Numbered from the stretch's first letter, positions 1 through 8,066 are shown. The stretch: 64,000 nucleotides of DNA from CAJQQY01 sp964564545 (GCA_964564545.1 CAZMBP010000054.1:62001-126000), one strand, 5' to 3'. Translations and numbers: made by a program. Notes: generated by a model not told the origin, from the letters alone.

Positions 1-434
1 TTTTTTATGGCTCTTTTCACAAACTCAACGGCTGGATTACCTCTCCTTCTATACCTTCTTTTTTTAGCAACAATTGTAACCTCTTTTAGGCTAGTTGAAG
101 TAGGCTTTAGCTCTACATCAATTTTTTGCCTTTTCCCTACTACGATGTCAATGGTATCTGTATCATAACCGACATATGATACTATCAATTTGTCTGTCAT
201 CCATTGTGATTCTAATTCATAGAAACCATCAAAGTCAGTTGTTGTTCCTACCGTTGTTCCTAATGAACCTATATTCACAAATGGTAGAGCCTCTTTTGTG
301 TTTGCATCTATCACTTGCCCTTTTACCCTAGTAACTTTTTGCTTAGGTTGTTGTGCATGAATAAATGAAAAACTTAGAAAAACTAAAAAACAAAGTGAAT
401 AGATTCTCTTTGAATTTTTAAATAATAATTGCAT
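1..434 (-). CDS. Carboxypeptidase-regulatory-like / DUF5686 family protein (5' part only)
   Basis: The reading frame starts at the ATG at 434 and stays open to the left edge, giving 144 residues. A signal peptide comes first (hydrophobic run ending at HAQ, about residues 12-27). A carboxypeptidase D regulatory-like beta-sandwich follows (about 35-115), with the typical GQVIDANTKEALPFVNI opening and the DFDGFYEL turn. The last visible residues, RGNPAVEFVKRAI, match the start of the DUF5686 region in Bacteroidota proteins of about 800 residues. These are thought to be outer-membrane or periplasmic proteins of unknown function. A TATTTTTG box at 472-479 gives a short leader. SusC-type TonB receptors share the N-terminal domain, but the NPAVE motif argues against them. 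Confidence 0.8.
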   Translation of the reverse strand, partial: MQLLFKNSKRIYSLCFLVFLSFSFIHAQQPKQKVTRVKGQVIDANTKEALPFVNIGSLGTTVGTTTDFDGFYELESQWMTDKLIVSYVGYDTDTIDIVVGKRQKIDVELKPTSTSLKEVTIVAKKRRYRRRGNPAVEFVKRAIK

Positions 435-471
435 TAGATAAATGTTCAAAATTTTAGATAAATGTTGGAAA

Positions 472-479
472 CAAAAATA
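472..479 (-). promoter_or_regulatory. Candidate -7 box (TAnnTTTG) of the DUF5686 gene
   Basis: TATTTTTG on the minus strand, 38 bases before the ATG at 434, fits the Bacteroidota -7 consensus. No TTG is seen at the expected -33 distance. The rest of the gap 436-769 is AT-rich and holds only overlapping short frames without coding character. Confidence 0.4.
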
Positions 480-769
480 CGTTAAGAATTGATTTTTTGG
501 TTAAATATTTTTTTGAGCGCAAAAATACGATATGGAAACGAAATAAAAACAACAATAGTCTTTGGAATTACAAATTTTATATTTAAAACTACGATTATTT
601 GTCCGCAAGAAAACCTTTTAAAAACTCCATTTTTTATTAACCCAAATATTTTTGCAAATGTCTCAATTTTCGAAATCACAAACTGATTTTTTCGAGCGAA
701 TTGAGTTAAAAAATATATTAACCGTACTCTTTCCTCTATGAACTGTTTTTAATTTTCATTACGTAAAAA

Positions 770-1168
770 TTAACTTTCAATTATTTCATACGTTCCAGTT
801 ATTTCGACTTCCTTTTCTAACATTTTTGCTACCGAACAATAAGTCTCCAAAGAAGAAGCAACGGCTTGTTCTGCTTTTTTAGGTTTTACTTTTCCAAAGA
901 TTTTATAATGTAAATTTATTTTTGTGTACAATCTAGGAATTTCATCTCTACGAGTCCCTTCTACTTCAACTTTGATGTCCTTAACCTCCTGACGCATTTT
1001 TTCCAAAATCATAACAATATCGATCGTACTACATCCGGCAACTGCCATGAGGACAGCTTGCATTGGACCAGTTGCAGTTCCATCCCCACTTAATTGAATA
1101 GAGTGTCCAGCATCATTTTTAGCAACATAATGTTGAAGAGAATCGGTGGTTTCTAAAGTAATTTTCAT
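770..1168 (-). CDS. OsmC family peroxiredoxin-like protein
   Basis: A 132-residue protein of the OsmC/Ohr fold. OsmC-family proteins reduce organic hydroperoxides with two conserved cysteines in the cytoplasm. Both are present: C46 in VAGCSTID and C111 in ETYCSVAK, at the family's spacing. The N-terminus GDGTATGPMQAVLMA is typical of the OsmC subgroup annotated simply as OsmC family protein, rather than Ohr. The start ATG at 1168 lies 39 bases after the DUF1415 gene on the same strand, so the two may be cotranscribed. The exact substrate cannot be read from the sequence. Confidence 0.9.
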   Translation of the reverse strand: MKITLETTDSLQHYVAKNDAGHSIQLSGDGTATGPMQAVLMAVAGCSTIDIVMILEKMRQEVKDIKVEVEGTRRDEIPRLYTKINLHYKIFGKVKPKKAEQAVASSLETYCSVAKMLEKEVEITGTYEIIES

Positions 1169-1207
1169 TTTGAATATATTTTTATTTAAAAAATTCTAAC
1201 AGTTTGT

Positions 1208-1744
1208 TTAAGATTTAGTTTGAATCAATTTTTTTATCTTTTCTAATCCTAAATCATTTAGTTTTTTAATATTATCATAAGGAACTTGTTCTATGTCAGG
1301 ATGCACTTCTGTGGCTTTTGTAACACTACTTTCCCGGATTAAATGCAACATGGGAAATGGCGAACGTGTTACATAATTTGAAGGAGCATGTTTTGCCTCA
1401 CCAGCAAATTGATAGTCAGGATGAAAAGAAGCAATTTGAATTTCCCCTTCCAAATTCATCTCCTTTAAAACAGCCTCCCCTACTGATAAAAAATCATTAT
1501 AATCCAAAAAGTCGGTTAATACATTTGGATGAATAAGGACGGATGTTTCAATTTCATTACTTCTTTTTTTTTGTAAAAAATCAAGTTCTTCCATTAAGGT
1601 TTCTACCAATTTTTCAATAGTTTCTGTTTCCTCCAATCGATATCGAATCAAATCTTCTCTAAAGGGATGACCTGCAAACGGACAAATATTTAAGCCGATT
1701 ACAAAATTGTGAATCCAGTCTTTAGTTTTTTCTATGTAGCCCAT
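1208..1744 (-). CDS. DUF1415 family protein
   Basis: 178 residues matching the DUF1415 family throughout: an N-terminal WIHNFVIGLNICPFAG motif with a conserved cysteine, then SFHPDYQFAG and SPFPMLHLIRE. The family is widespread in Proteobacteria and Bacteroidota and has no established function. There is no signal peptide, so it is expected in the cytoplasm. It sits between gap (upstream, separated by a terminator) and the OsmC gene (39-base gap), so it probably heads a two-gene unit with OsmC. Confidence 0.85.
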   Translation of the reverse strand: MGYIEKTKDWIHNFVIGLNICPFAGHPFREDLIRYRLEETETIEKLVETLMEELDFLQKKRSNEIETSVLIHPNVLTDFLDYNDFLSVGEAVLKEMNLEGEIQIASFHPDYQFAGEAKHAPSNYVTRSPFPMLHLIRESSVTKATEVHPDIEQVPYDNIKKLNDLGLEKIKKLIQTKS

Positions 1745-1771
1745 TTTCTATGGCGATTTATTTGACTCATT

Positions 1772-1816
1772 AAAAAAAAACGAAAGCGGAATTAGATTTC
1801 TACCAACTCCGCTTTC
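1772..1816 (-). terminator. Intrinsic terminator after gap
   Basis: GAAAGCGGA (1782-1790) pairs with TCCGCTTTC (1808-1816). On the minus strand the stem can be extended by several wobble pairs and ends in a run of nine U residues (1772-1780). It lies 30 bases past the gap stop codon, in the right orientation. Confidence 0.75.
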
Positions 1817-1845
1817 TATTTATCTATATATTAGTTTTATTAATT

Positions 1846-3321
1846 TTAATAATAAACTGATCTTCTAACCTTTGCTACATGTTTAGCTAATCGAACTACT
1901 TGGCAACTATACCCGAATTCATTATCATACCATGCATACAAAGTAACTGTTTTACCATCTTCAGACACTATCGTCGATGGTGCATCAAATACTGAGGTTG
2001 CAAATAAACCAACCGCATGGCTAGAAACAAACTCAGTTGAAACAGAATATTGAATTTGCTCCACCAAATCTCCATTTAAAGCAGCATCTTTGAGCATGGC
2101 ATTAACTGATTTTACATCAGTTGGTGTATTGACAGTCAAGTTCAAAATTACTAAAGAAACATTTGGGGTTGGAACCCGGACTGCATTTCCAGTTAATTTC
2201 CCTTTCATGTGAGGAAAAACTTTTGTTACAGCTTTTGCAGCTCCAGTAGAAGTTAAAACCATATTGGTAGCTGCTCCTCTCCCTCTTCTTGGTTTTTTAT
2301 GGAAATTATCCAATAAATTTTGATCACTTGTGTATGAGTGAACCGTTTCAATATGACCTTTTTCAATTCCTAATTTAGTATCAACAACTTTAATAATCGG
2401 AACAATCGCATTAGTCGTACAAGATGCAGCACTCAATACTTTTTCATTTTCTATATCTACCTCTTCATGGTTAACTCCATAAACAATATTGGAAATATCA
2501 TCTCCAGGAGCAGTTAACATTACTTGTGAAATACCAGGACGTAAGTGACGACTCAATTGTTCTTTATTTCTAAATACACCTGTATTGTCAATTACCAATC
2601 CCTCGTGAATCCCATATTGAGTATAATCTATTTCTTCAGGACTTCCTGCATAAATCATTTGGATTCGGTTTCCATTAATGATCATTTCTGAACCATCATC
2701 TGAAACTTCAATTGTCCCTTTAAACATACCATGTACACTATCAGTTTCTAATAATGAGGCTCGTTTCTTAGTCTCTTCATATTGATCTTTCATTTTAGGA
2801 CGCAGAACAACTGCTTTTAATCTTAATTGTTCTCCTCTTCCTGTGGTGGTCACAATCCTTCGAGTTACCAATCTTCCAATTCTTCCAAAACCATATAACA
2901 CTACATCTTTAGGATTTAAAGAACCATTTTCAGAATTTAAAAAACTACCTAATTTGTTTCTAACAAACGCATCAACACTTTCAAATGAATCTTTTTCTTC
3001 CAACCATTCAGATGCTAATGTACCAATGTCAATTCGAGCAGCCGGCATATTTTCATTAGCTGAAATCGCTTTTGCAATTTCAATAGTTACATCTACTGGA
3101 ATTTCCTTATCCGAATAATTAGATCCAAAGGTATGAATATTCAGTACCTCACTTGGCCTTGCATCATAAATGTCTCTTCGAAAAAGAATCAACTCAATTG
3201 AACGATCGAATCTAAGGTCTCCAACAATTTGGAGTAACTCTAAAGCTGTAATTTCTTTTTTGTGCCAATCCTTTAAAGATGTATCGGCATTGCTTCGCAA
3301 CATGGTATTTTTGTCGCTCAT
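1846..3321 (-). CDS. gap: Glyceraldehyde-3-phosphate dehydrogenase, N-terminally extended form
   Basis: 491 residues, about 150 longer than classical GAPDH. The first ~135 residues are an extension seen in long Bacteroidota GAPDHs. The NAD-binding Rossmann motif YGFGRIGR is at about 143-150, and the catalytic cysteine is C301 in the invariant ASCTTN motif. The C-terminal WYDNEFGYS motif, also invariant, lies about 20 residues from the end. The enzyme converts glyceraldehyde-3-phosphate and phosphate to 1,3-bisphosphoglycerate in glycolysis or gluconeogenesis. The gene is monocistronic: a candidate -7 box (TAATTTTG, 3375-3382) lies upstream and a terminator follows. Cofactor preference and physiological direction of this long form cannot be told from sequence. 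Confidence 0.95.
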   Translation of the reverse strand: MSDKNTMLRSNADTSLKDWHKKEITALELLQIVGDLRFDRSIELILFRRDIYDARPSEVLNIHTFGSNYSDKEIPVDVTIEIAKAISANENMPAARIDIGTLASEWLEEKDSFESVDAFVRNKLGSFLNSENGSLNPKDVVLYGFGRIGRLVTRRIVTTTGRGEQLRLKAVVLRPKMKDQYEETKKRASLLETDSVHGMFKGTIEVSDDGSEMIINGNRIQMIYAGSPEEIDYTQYGIHEGLVIDNTGVFRNKEQLSRHLRPGISQVMLTAPGDDISNIVYGVNHEEVDIENEKVLSAASCTTNAIVPIIKVVDTKLGIEKGHIETVHSYTSDQNLLDNFHKKPRRGRGAATNMVLTSTGAAKAVTKVFPHMKGKLTGNAVRVPTPNVSLVILNLTVNTPTDVKSVNAMLKDAALNGDLVEQIQYSVSTEFVSSHAVGLFATSVFDAPSTIVSEDGKTVTLYAWYDNEFGYSCQVVRLAKHVAKVRRSVYY

Positions 3322-3374
3322 GTCAGTTTTTCTGTTAAATGGTTAAATAAAATGGTAAATGGTCAATTTTGCCG

Positions 3375-3382
3375 CAAAATTA
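3375..3382 (-). promoter_or_regulatory. Candidate -7 box of gap
   Basis: TAATTTTG on the minus strand, followed by CCGC, 53 bases before the gap start. It fits TAnnTTTG; no clear -33 TTG is present. The surrounding 3330-3425 stretch is rich in TTAATGGTTAA-like words resembling the TTAACC intergenic repeats elsewhere in the window. Confidence 0.4.
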
Positions 3383-3566
3383 CGACTTTTTAATGGTTAA
3401 TAGGAAATGATAAACTATTAACTTTTTTGTTTTACGGAAAATATAGTGAAATGGTTTATAATTTAAGGAAATTGATAAATAGAACATGATTGATGTGAAC
3501 TGAGCCAATCTGCATGGGGGTTTTATCAAAAAGCATTGAAATAATAAGTTCTTCAAAATGTCATGT

Positions 3567-3603
3567 TCAAAAAAAAAGCACCTCAAAAAATTTGAGATGC
3601 TTT
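3567..3603 (-). terminator. Intrinsic terminator of rpoD
   Basis: A 13-bp stem (3575-3587 with 3591-3603, three-base loop). The one imperfect position is a G-U pair on the minus strand but a C-A mismatch on the plus strand. On the minus strand a run of about nine U follows. It lies 36 bases past the rpoD stop codon. The rest of the gap to 3322 shows no gene. Confidence 0.8.
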
Positions 3604-3639
3604 TCTAATTTGCGTCAATAATATTTTTAGAAGTAAAAG

Positions 3640-4509
3640 TTAAGCGCCTAAATAGTTTTTCAACAACTTACTTCTTGAGGTATTTCTTAATTTGTTAATG
3701 GCTTTATCTTTAATTTGTCTAACTCTTTCACGAGTCAATCCAAATCTTTCACCAATATCTTCAAGAGACATTGGATGTTCAACACCAATTCCAAAATACA
3801 ATTTGATCACATCACGTTGACGGTCAGTAAGCGTACTTAATGATCGCTCAATCTCTCTACGAAGAGATTCTTTGTATGCTAAATTTGCATCTGTTCCTGG
3901 AGTTCCACCATTTTCTAAAACATCAAGTAAAGAGTTATCTTCACCTTCTACAAAAGGAGCATCCATACTCACGTGTCGAGCTGCAACGCCTAATGTTGTT
4001 CTAACTTCATCTGTTGGGATTTCTAATAGTTCTGCTAATTCATCTGCAGATGGTTCGCGTTCGTACTCTTGTTCCAGCTCCGAGAAAGCCTTATTGATCT
4101 TATTTAAAGATCCTACTTTGTTGAGGGGAAGCCGTACAATACGGGATTGTTCTGCTAATGCCTGAAGGATAGATTGTCTAATCCACCAAACAGCGTAAGA
4201 AATGAATTTAAAACCACGCGTTTCATCAAAACGCTGTGCCGCTTTAATCAAACCTAAGTTTCCTTCATTAATCAAATCTGATAATGAAAGACCTTGATTT
4301 TGATATTGCTTAGCAACCGAAACAACGAAACGGAGGTTCGCTTTAGTCAATTTTTCAAGAGCCTGTTGATCGCCTTGCTTAATTCGCTGAGCTAAATCCA
4401 CTTCCTCTTCTGGAGTCAATAAATCTACCTTCCCAATTTCTTGGAGGTATTTTTCTAATGACTGGCTCTCTCGGTTAGTAATTGACTTGGTAATCTTAAG
4501 TTGTCTCAT
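3640..4509 (-). CDS. rpoD: RNA polymerase primary sigma factor, short Bacteroidota type
   Basis: 289 residues, the usual size of the Bacteroidota housekeeping sigma factor, which lacks region 1.1. Region 1.2 (about 15-50, SLEKYLQEIGKVDLLTPEEE), region 2 with the -10 binding helix (DETRGFKFISYAVWWIRQ, about 94-111), region 3 and the region 4 helix-turn-helix (LEDIGERFGLTRERVRQI, about 248-265) are all present. In this phylum it recognises TTTG / TAnnTTTG promoters, which fits the many such boxes seen here. It is transcribed alone, from an unusually long leader carrying two candidate promoters, and ends in a strong terminator. Confidence 0.97.
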   Translation of the reverse strand: MRQLKITKSITNRESQSLEKYLQEIGKVDLLTPEEEVDLAQRIKQGDQQALEKLTKANLRFVVSVAKQYQNQGLSLSDLINEGNLGLIKAAQRFDETRGFKFISYAVWWIRQSILQALAEQSRIVRLPLNKVGSLNKINKAFSELEQEYEREPSADELAELLEIPTDEVRTTLGVAARHVSMDAPFVEGEDNSLLDVLENGGTPGTDANLAYKESLRREIERSLSTLTDRQRDVIKLYFGIGVEHPMSLEDIGERFGLTRERVRQIKDKAINKLRNTSRSKLLKNYLGA

Positions 4510-4750
4510 GCAAGTAATTTATGGTTTGGTTTACAAAAGTTAAACCTTAGAAAAATAATTTCTAAGGTGCTTGCTAAATTAAAAGTCGATTTCCTGGGAA
4601 AATTCGTTAGGTATGTTAAATGGGAAAATAAAGGATATTCTCTCTAAAGATAAAATGATGGTGCAGAAAGTGAGATGTGTTTGTAACTTTATTTCGTAAC
4701 CTTTCATTATTAAAATTTGGAGGAATTTGGTTGTGTTTTAATTACACTAA

Positions 4751-4781
4751 CAAAAATAAGTCAAAAACCCTTGATTGTCAA
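4751..4781 (-). promoter_or_regulatory. Candidate rpoD promoter, proximal, with overlapping palindrome
   Basis: On the minus strand: TTG (4781-4779), 20-base spacer, TATTTTTG (4758-4751), a full match to the Bacteroidota -33/-7 pattern. A 7-bp perfect inverted repeat, CCCTTGA-TTG-TCAAGGG (4768-4784), covers the -33 element and half the spacer, so it could be an operator. Confidence 0.55.
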
Positions 4782-4857
4782 GGGGTGTTGATAATTTCCT
4801 TACATCCATTTGTATCAATTCCCATTTAAATTTGTAACGTTTCTCTCAATTTGGCGG

Positions 4858-4888
4858 CAAATGTACATACCTTAAAATTCTAAAACAA
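4858..4888 (-). promoter_or_regulatory. Candidate rpoD promoter, distal
   Basis: On the minus strand: TTG (4888-4886), 20-base spacer, TACATTTG (4865-4858), followed by CCGCC. It has the same spacing as the proximal promoter and implies a leader of about 340 nucleotides. The rest of 4890-5110 is AT-rich with no gene visible. Confidence 0.55.
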
Positions 4889-5161
4889 CACTTTATTATT
4901 TTTTATTATAAATCATTAATAAAATTTAATTTCTTCTATAAAAAAAAAGAAATATCTTTTTTGGTGCGTCTCAATATTTCCAACTGAATCTTATCACTAA
5001 ATATCCTTTCTTGGAAAATTTAATTTTTATTTGGAAAAATCATTTTTTTATTATTTATTGCGCCTGACGAGTAGATTAAAATTAAAATGTTTACATTTTT
5101 TTGATTCTACTTGAAGTTACTGATATTAGTTTTTTTACTTCTTAAAAATTATCTCTTTAAT

Positions 5162-5539
5162 ATGGAAAGAGTAGCATTAGAATTAGAATTTATTTTTCGG
5201 GCATCCCCGACTATTTTATATAAGTTTTTGACGACTCCGTCTTGCTTGATTCGCTGGTTTTGCGATGAGGTTGATATCAATGGAGACGAATTTGAATTTG
5301 TTTGGAGTGGTGCAGGTGAAACTGCCACAATGATTGATGATATCGAAGATGAAAGGATTCGCTTCGAATGGGAAGATGGCGAAGATGGTGAATACTTTGA
5401 ATTCCGAATTAGTAAGTCTCCAGTTACTGGTGAAACTATTTTAGAAATCACAGATTACTGTGATGCTGATGAAGTTGATGACCAGAAACAATTGTGGGAA
5501 TCTCAAATGAAAGTACTTCGCCAAGAAACTGGTGGATAG
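5162..5539 (+). CDS. START-like domain protein
   Basis: 125 residues from the ATG at 5162. An in-frame TTG at 5111 would add 17 hydrophobic residues and is less likely. The protein resembles a short SRPBCC (START-like, Bet v 1 fold) family common in Bacteroidota: LEFIFRASPTILYKFLTTPS opens the fold, and the WSGAGETA and RFEWEDGED stretches are characteristic. It is strongly acidic. No catalytic residues are known. It precedes the four-gene membrane cassette with a terminator between, so joint transcription is not assured. Confidence 0.75.
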   Translation: MERVALELEFIFRASPTILYKFLTTPSCLIRWFCDEVDINGDEFEFVWSGAGETATMIDDIEDERIRFEWEDGEDGEYFEFRISKSPVTGETILEITDYCDADEVDDQKQLWESQMKVLRQETGG

Positions 5540-5565
5540 TTTGAAAATGAAAATTTAAGGAAAAG

Positions 5566-5595
5566 CCTTTTCGATGTTTCGGGAAGGTTTTTTTT
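5566..5595 (+). terminator. Intrinsic terminator or attenuator before the membrane-protein cassette
   Basis: CCTTTTC (5566-5572) pairs with GGGAAGG (5581-5587), seven pairs including two G-U, followed by eight T. Only 25 bases separate the T-run from the next start codon at 5621, which leaves no room for a separate promoter downstream. Confidence 0.65.
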
Positions 5596-5620
5596 ATTTT
5601 TAGCCAAACATTTTTAAAAT

Positions 5621-6097
5621 ATGAGGTACGAAAACAATTCTGATCAATTTACTAGAAAGGTTTGGTGGTTATCTATGTTGTTTATATCTACCCAGTTCTT
5701 CTATACCATTCCAGATTTTTTGAGCGATCTATCTTTTTCTATACCATTTCTTTTTTTAGAAATTCAAAACCTCTTCATTTTTATTATTACAAGTCTCCCC
5801 TGCTACTGGTTCTTCCTATTCATTGCTGGCTTTCTATTTAAAAAACCTATTTCTGACAAAATGCTCCGAATTGAATTATTGATTTGGATTGTTTCGATTT
5901 TTACAATGAACTTATTGGCAATCAATTGGATCTATTTAGATAATAAAAGTTACTGGAATCTAATCTCAAACTTTTCCCTTTTCTACATTTGCCTTTTTTG
6001 TTTTATACTCACTTTTAAAATTGAAAGAAAAAAAGAATTTGTCAAAACAACTTCTAGAGATGATATCTTAGATGATGATTTAAAGTTTAGAAAATGA
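5621..6097 (+). CDS. Small membrane protein, first of four tandem paralogues
   Basis: 158 residues with about four predicted membrane segments (roughly 14-30, 47-72, 83-106, 112-132). The N-terminal motif FTRKVWWLSM and the acidic C-terminal tail DDILDDDLKFRK both recur in the next three genes. The stop codon overlaps the next start codon (ATGA at 6094-6097). I do not recognise the family. The shared ends with divergent middles point to repeated duplication. It lies directly downstream of a terminator and upstream of an ECF sigma locus. Confidence 0.7.
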   Translation: MRYENNSDQFTRKVWWLSMLFISTQFFYTIPDFLSDLSFSIPFLFLEIQNLFIFIITSLPCYWFFLFIAGFLFKKPISDKMLRIELLIWIVSIFTMNLLAINWIYLDNKSYWNLISNFSLFYICLFCFILTFKIERKKEFVKTTSRDDILDDDLKFRK

Positions 6098-6528
6098 AAC
6101 CAACTACAATATTCCTTTCTAAGATCTGGGCATTTGCATTTATTTCATCTATAATTTTTAAATGCGTTTCACCAGATAATATAAATCACACAAACACAAT
6201 CAAACTTATTCTTAAATGGTTTATTTTCCTATTGCCATCTCTTTTCGCTTTTATAAAATTTGGTAATGCAATTTTTACAAATTCAGCAATTGATAAAAAT
6301 TTAGACTACAAAAAGGAATTATTTAAACTCGCTCTATTTATATCAACCATAATTTGGATGATTGATTTTTTTATTTTCACCTTAATGAGAAATGTCTCAG
6401 AAAATCATTTTTATACAATTCCTTTTTTCTTTGCTTTGATTTTTGGAATCTATTTTTTCAACAAGAAAGAAGAGAAAAGTTTTATTGATGAACAAATTTT
6501 AGATGACAATATAAATTTCGACAAATGA
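6094..6528 (+). CDS. Small membrane protein, second of four tandem paralogues
   Basis: 144 residues, strongly hydrophobic, about four membrane segments. It begins MKPTTIFLSKIWAFAF, resembling the fourth paralogue (MKHTTFFPSIVWRFAI), and ends DEQILDDNINFDK, the shared tail. It overlaps its neighbours by four bases on both sides (ATGA junctions at 6094 and 6525), so translation is probably coupled. No known domain is recognised. Confidence 0.7.
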   Translation: MKPTTIFLSKIWAFAFISSIIFKCVSPDNINHTNTIKLILKWFIFLLPSLFAFIKFGNAIFTNSAIDKNLDYKKELFKLALFISTIIWMIDFFIFTLMRNVSENHFYTIPFFFALIFGIYFFNKKEEKSFIDEQILDDNINFDK

Positions 6529-6959
6529 TAAAACAAGGAAATAACAATGCATTTTCCTTCAGTATTAGAGTTTGGTTTCTATCAATAACTATAGGATTGA
6601 TTGCATTATTCATTTTTGGTAAAAGATCAAACAACCTTAATTTGCTAGAGGATTTTTTTTCTATTATTCAAATTGAATTTTTTGTTTTGATTTTTACCAT
6701 TCCAATTTTCTTTATCTTTTTCTTGTTGAATAATTTCCTATTCAAAAGCATTAAAAATATATTTCATTTAAAATTGGTCATCAACTTATTCGTGGCATTT
6801 GGTTATCTCTTTTTCATTTTAAAATACGGATTCAATTTTATGAAAGTTTTCCACTTATTGATTCCGACTGCCTTAATTTGGAAAATAAAAATAATCAATG
6901 AGTCTATTTTCATTCGTGACGATATAATAGATCATGATGAATTTAATTTCAAAAAATAA
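6525..6959 (+). CDS. Small membrane protein, third of four tandem paralogues
   Basis: 144 residues, about four membrane segments. It carries the FSIRVWFLSI version of the N-terminal motif and the tail RDDIIDHDEFNFKK. The start overlaps the preceding stop codon by four bases. No function can be assigned. Confidence 0.7.
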   Translation: MIKQGNNNAFSFSIRVWFLSITIGLIALFIFGKRSNNLNLLEDFFSIIQIEFFVLIFTIPIFFIFFLLNNFLFKSIKNIFHLKLVINLFVAFGYLFFILKYGFNFMKVFHLLIPTALIWKIKIINESIFIRDDIIDHDEFNFKK

Positions 6960-6970
6960 AAAAGCTTAGT

Positions 6971-7441
6971 TTGAAACATACCACTTTCTTCCCTTCTATA
7001 GTTTGGAGATTTGCCATTTACACTTCTTCAATTTTGATCTTAATCTTAAGAAGCATTGAGTATTTTATTTATGTTGGGAAGATTCTAGATAGTTTATTAA
7101 TTGGAATATTAAATGCAATTTCTCATTTCATAATTGGGTATCTAATAGGTTTTATTTTTTATGTGTTTTTTGCAAAAATTGGAAATGAGCTAATCGAAAA
7201 AGGAAATACCAATTTTGAGAAAAAATTATTTCTAAATACATATGCATTTATGCTATGCTTTCTTCTTTGGGGAATTGATTTCATCTTTTTTGATTTTGAT
7301 GAACACATAAATTTCTGGGCGATTCTATTTTTCATCTGCAATACTTTCGCGATTTGGTACTATGAGATAAAAATAGAAATAGTTGCCGAAGAAAGCGTTG
7401 AAGGTATTTTAGATGATAATTTTATTATTCCTCGAAAATAA
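6971..7441 (+). CDS. Small membrane protein, fourth of four tandem paralogues (TTG start)
   Basis: 156 residues from a TTG start at 6971. The start is supported because the translated beginning, KHTTFFPSIVW, aligns with KPTTIFLSKIW of the second paralogue. It has about four membrane segments and ends EGILDDNFIIPRK, keeping the ILDD element of the shared tail. It is 11 bases past the third gene and the last of the cassette. The ECF promoter begins 75 bases further on. Confidence 0.65.
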   Translation: MKHTTFFPSIVWRFAIYTSSILILILRSIEYFIYVGKILDSLLIGILNAISHFIIGYLIGFIFYVFFAKIGNELIEKGNTNFEKKLFLNTYAFMLCFLLWGIDFIFFDFDEHINFWAILFFICNTFAIWYYEIKIEIVAEESVEGILDDNFIIPRK

Positions 7442-7517
7442 TTTTAATTCTAAAACCTAATAAAATCAACACTTCCCCACTCTTTTTAATTATTTTTATA
7501 AAAAAATAAAATACGGC

Positions 7518-7545
7518 TGTAACAAACCTAAAGTCGCATCGTCTT
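7518..7545 (+). promoter_or_regulatory. ECF-type promoter of the sigma/anti-sigma/DUF4252 operon
   Basis: TGTAAC (7518-7523), 16-base spacer after the AAC, then CGTCTT (7540-7545). AAC-N16-CGTC is the typical pattern for ECF sigma promoters. It lies directly before the ECF sigma gene, suggesting autoregulation. The predicted transcription start is only a few bases before the ATG at 7557, so the message may be almost leaderless. Confidence 0.65.
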
Positions 7546-7556
7546 CTTGTTGTATT

Positions 7557-8066
7557 ATGGATATAAAACAATTTACATCGGAAATTCTTCCTTACAAAAA
7601 CAAGTTATACCGCTTTGCTTTTCGCATCGTGGGTAATGGTGCCGAGGCCGAAGATGTCGTCCAAGAAGTGATGATCAAGTTGTGGAAACAACGAGACAAA
7701 TTGCATGAGTACAATAATATTGAAGCTTGGTGCATACGAATGACGAAAAATTTATCCATAGACAAAACTCGATCTAAACATTATAAATTAGGGATTATTC
7801 CAGAAGGATTTGATATTTCTTCTGACCACAATAATCCTCACCAAGTAGCTGAAACTCAAGACACGATGCAACGAATCAAAAATATGATGTCCACCCTTCC
7901 AACTAAGCAACGGGAAGTAATGCACTTGCGAGATATTGAGGGTTTGAGTTACAAGGAAATCGAAGACCAATTACAAATACCGATGAACCAAGTAAAGGTT
8001 TATCTATTTAGAGCACGAAAATTTATTAAAAGTCAACTAATTAATTCCGATTCTTATGGATTATAA
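7557..8066 (+). CDS. ECF RNA polymerase sigma factor
   Basis: 169 residues with the two ECF domains. Sigma region 2 (about 10-75) includes AEAEDVVQEVMIKLWK. Region 4 (about 105-160) includes LPTKQREVMHLRDIEGLSYK and a helix-turn-helix. It has no region 1 or 3. It overlaps the anti-sigma gene by 11 bases, the usual arrangement for coupled synthesis of an ECF sigma and its membrane inhibitor. The promoter just upstream looks like its own target. The three DUF4252 genes downstream are the likely regulon. Confidence 0.92.
   Translation: MDIKQFTSEILPYKNKLYRFAFRIVGNGAEAEDVVQEVMIKLWKQRDKLHEYNNIEAWCIRMTKNLSIDKTRSKHYKLGIIPEGFDISSDHNNPHQVAETQDTMQRIKNMMSTLPTKQREVMHLRDIEGLSYKEIEDQLQIPMNQVKVYLFRARKFIKSQLINSDSYGL

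Noticed and set aside
482..686. Overlapping 65-codon frames on both strands
   Set aside because: They are mirror images of an AT-rich stretch between two genes, overlap the promoter of the DUF5686 gene and look like low-complexity translation.
2843..3118. Plus-strand frame inside gap
   Set aside because: Shadow of the gap reading frame; no domain and no start signals.
3380..3586. 68-codon minus-strand frame between rpoD and gap
   Set aside because: It starts inside the rpoD terminator and covers the candidate gap promoter; its composition is not protein-like.
5111..5161. TTG-start extension of the START-like protein
   Set aside because: It adds a hydrophobic stretch absent from the family; the ATG at 5162 gives the expected beginning.
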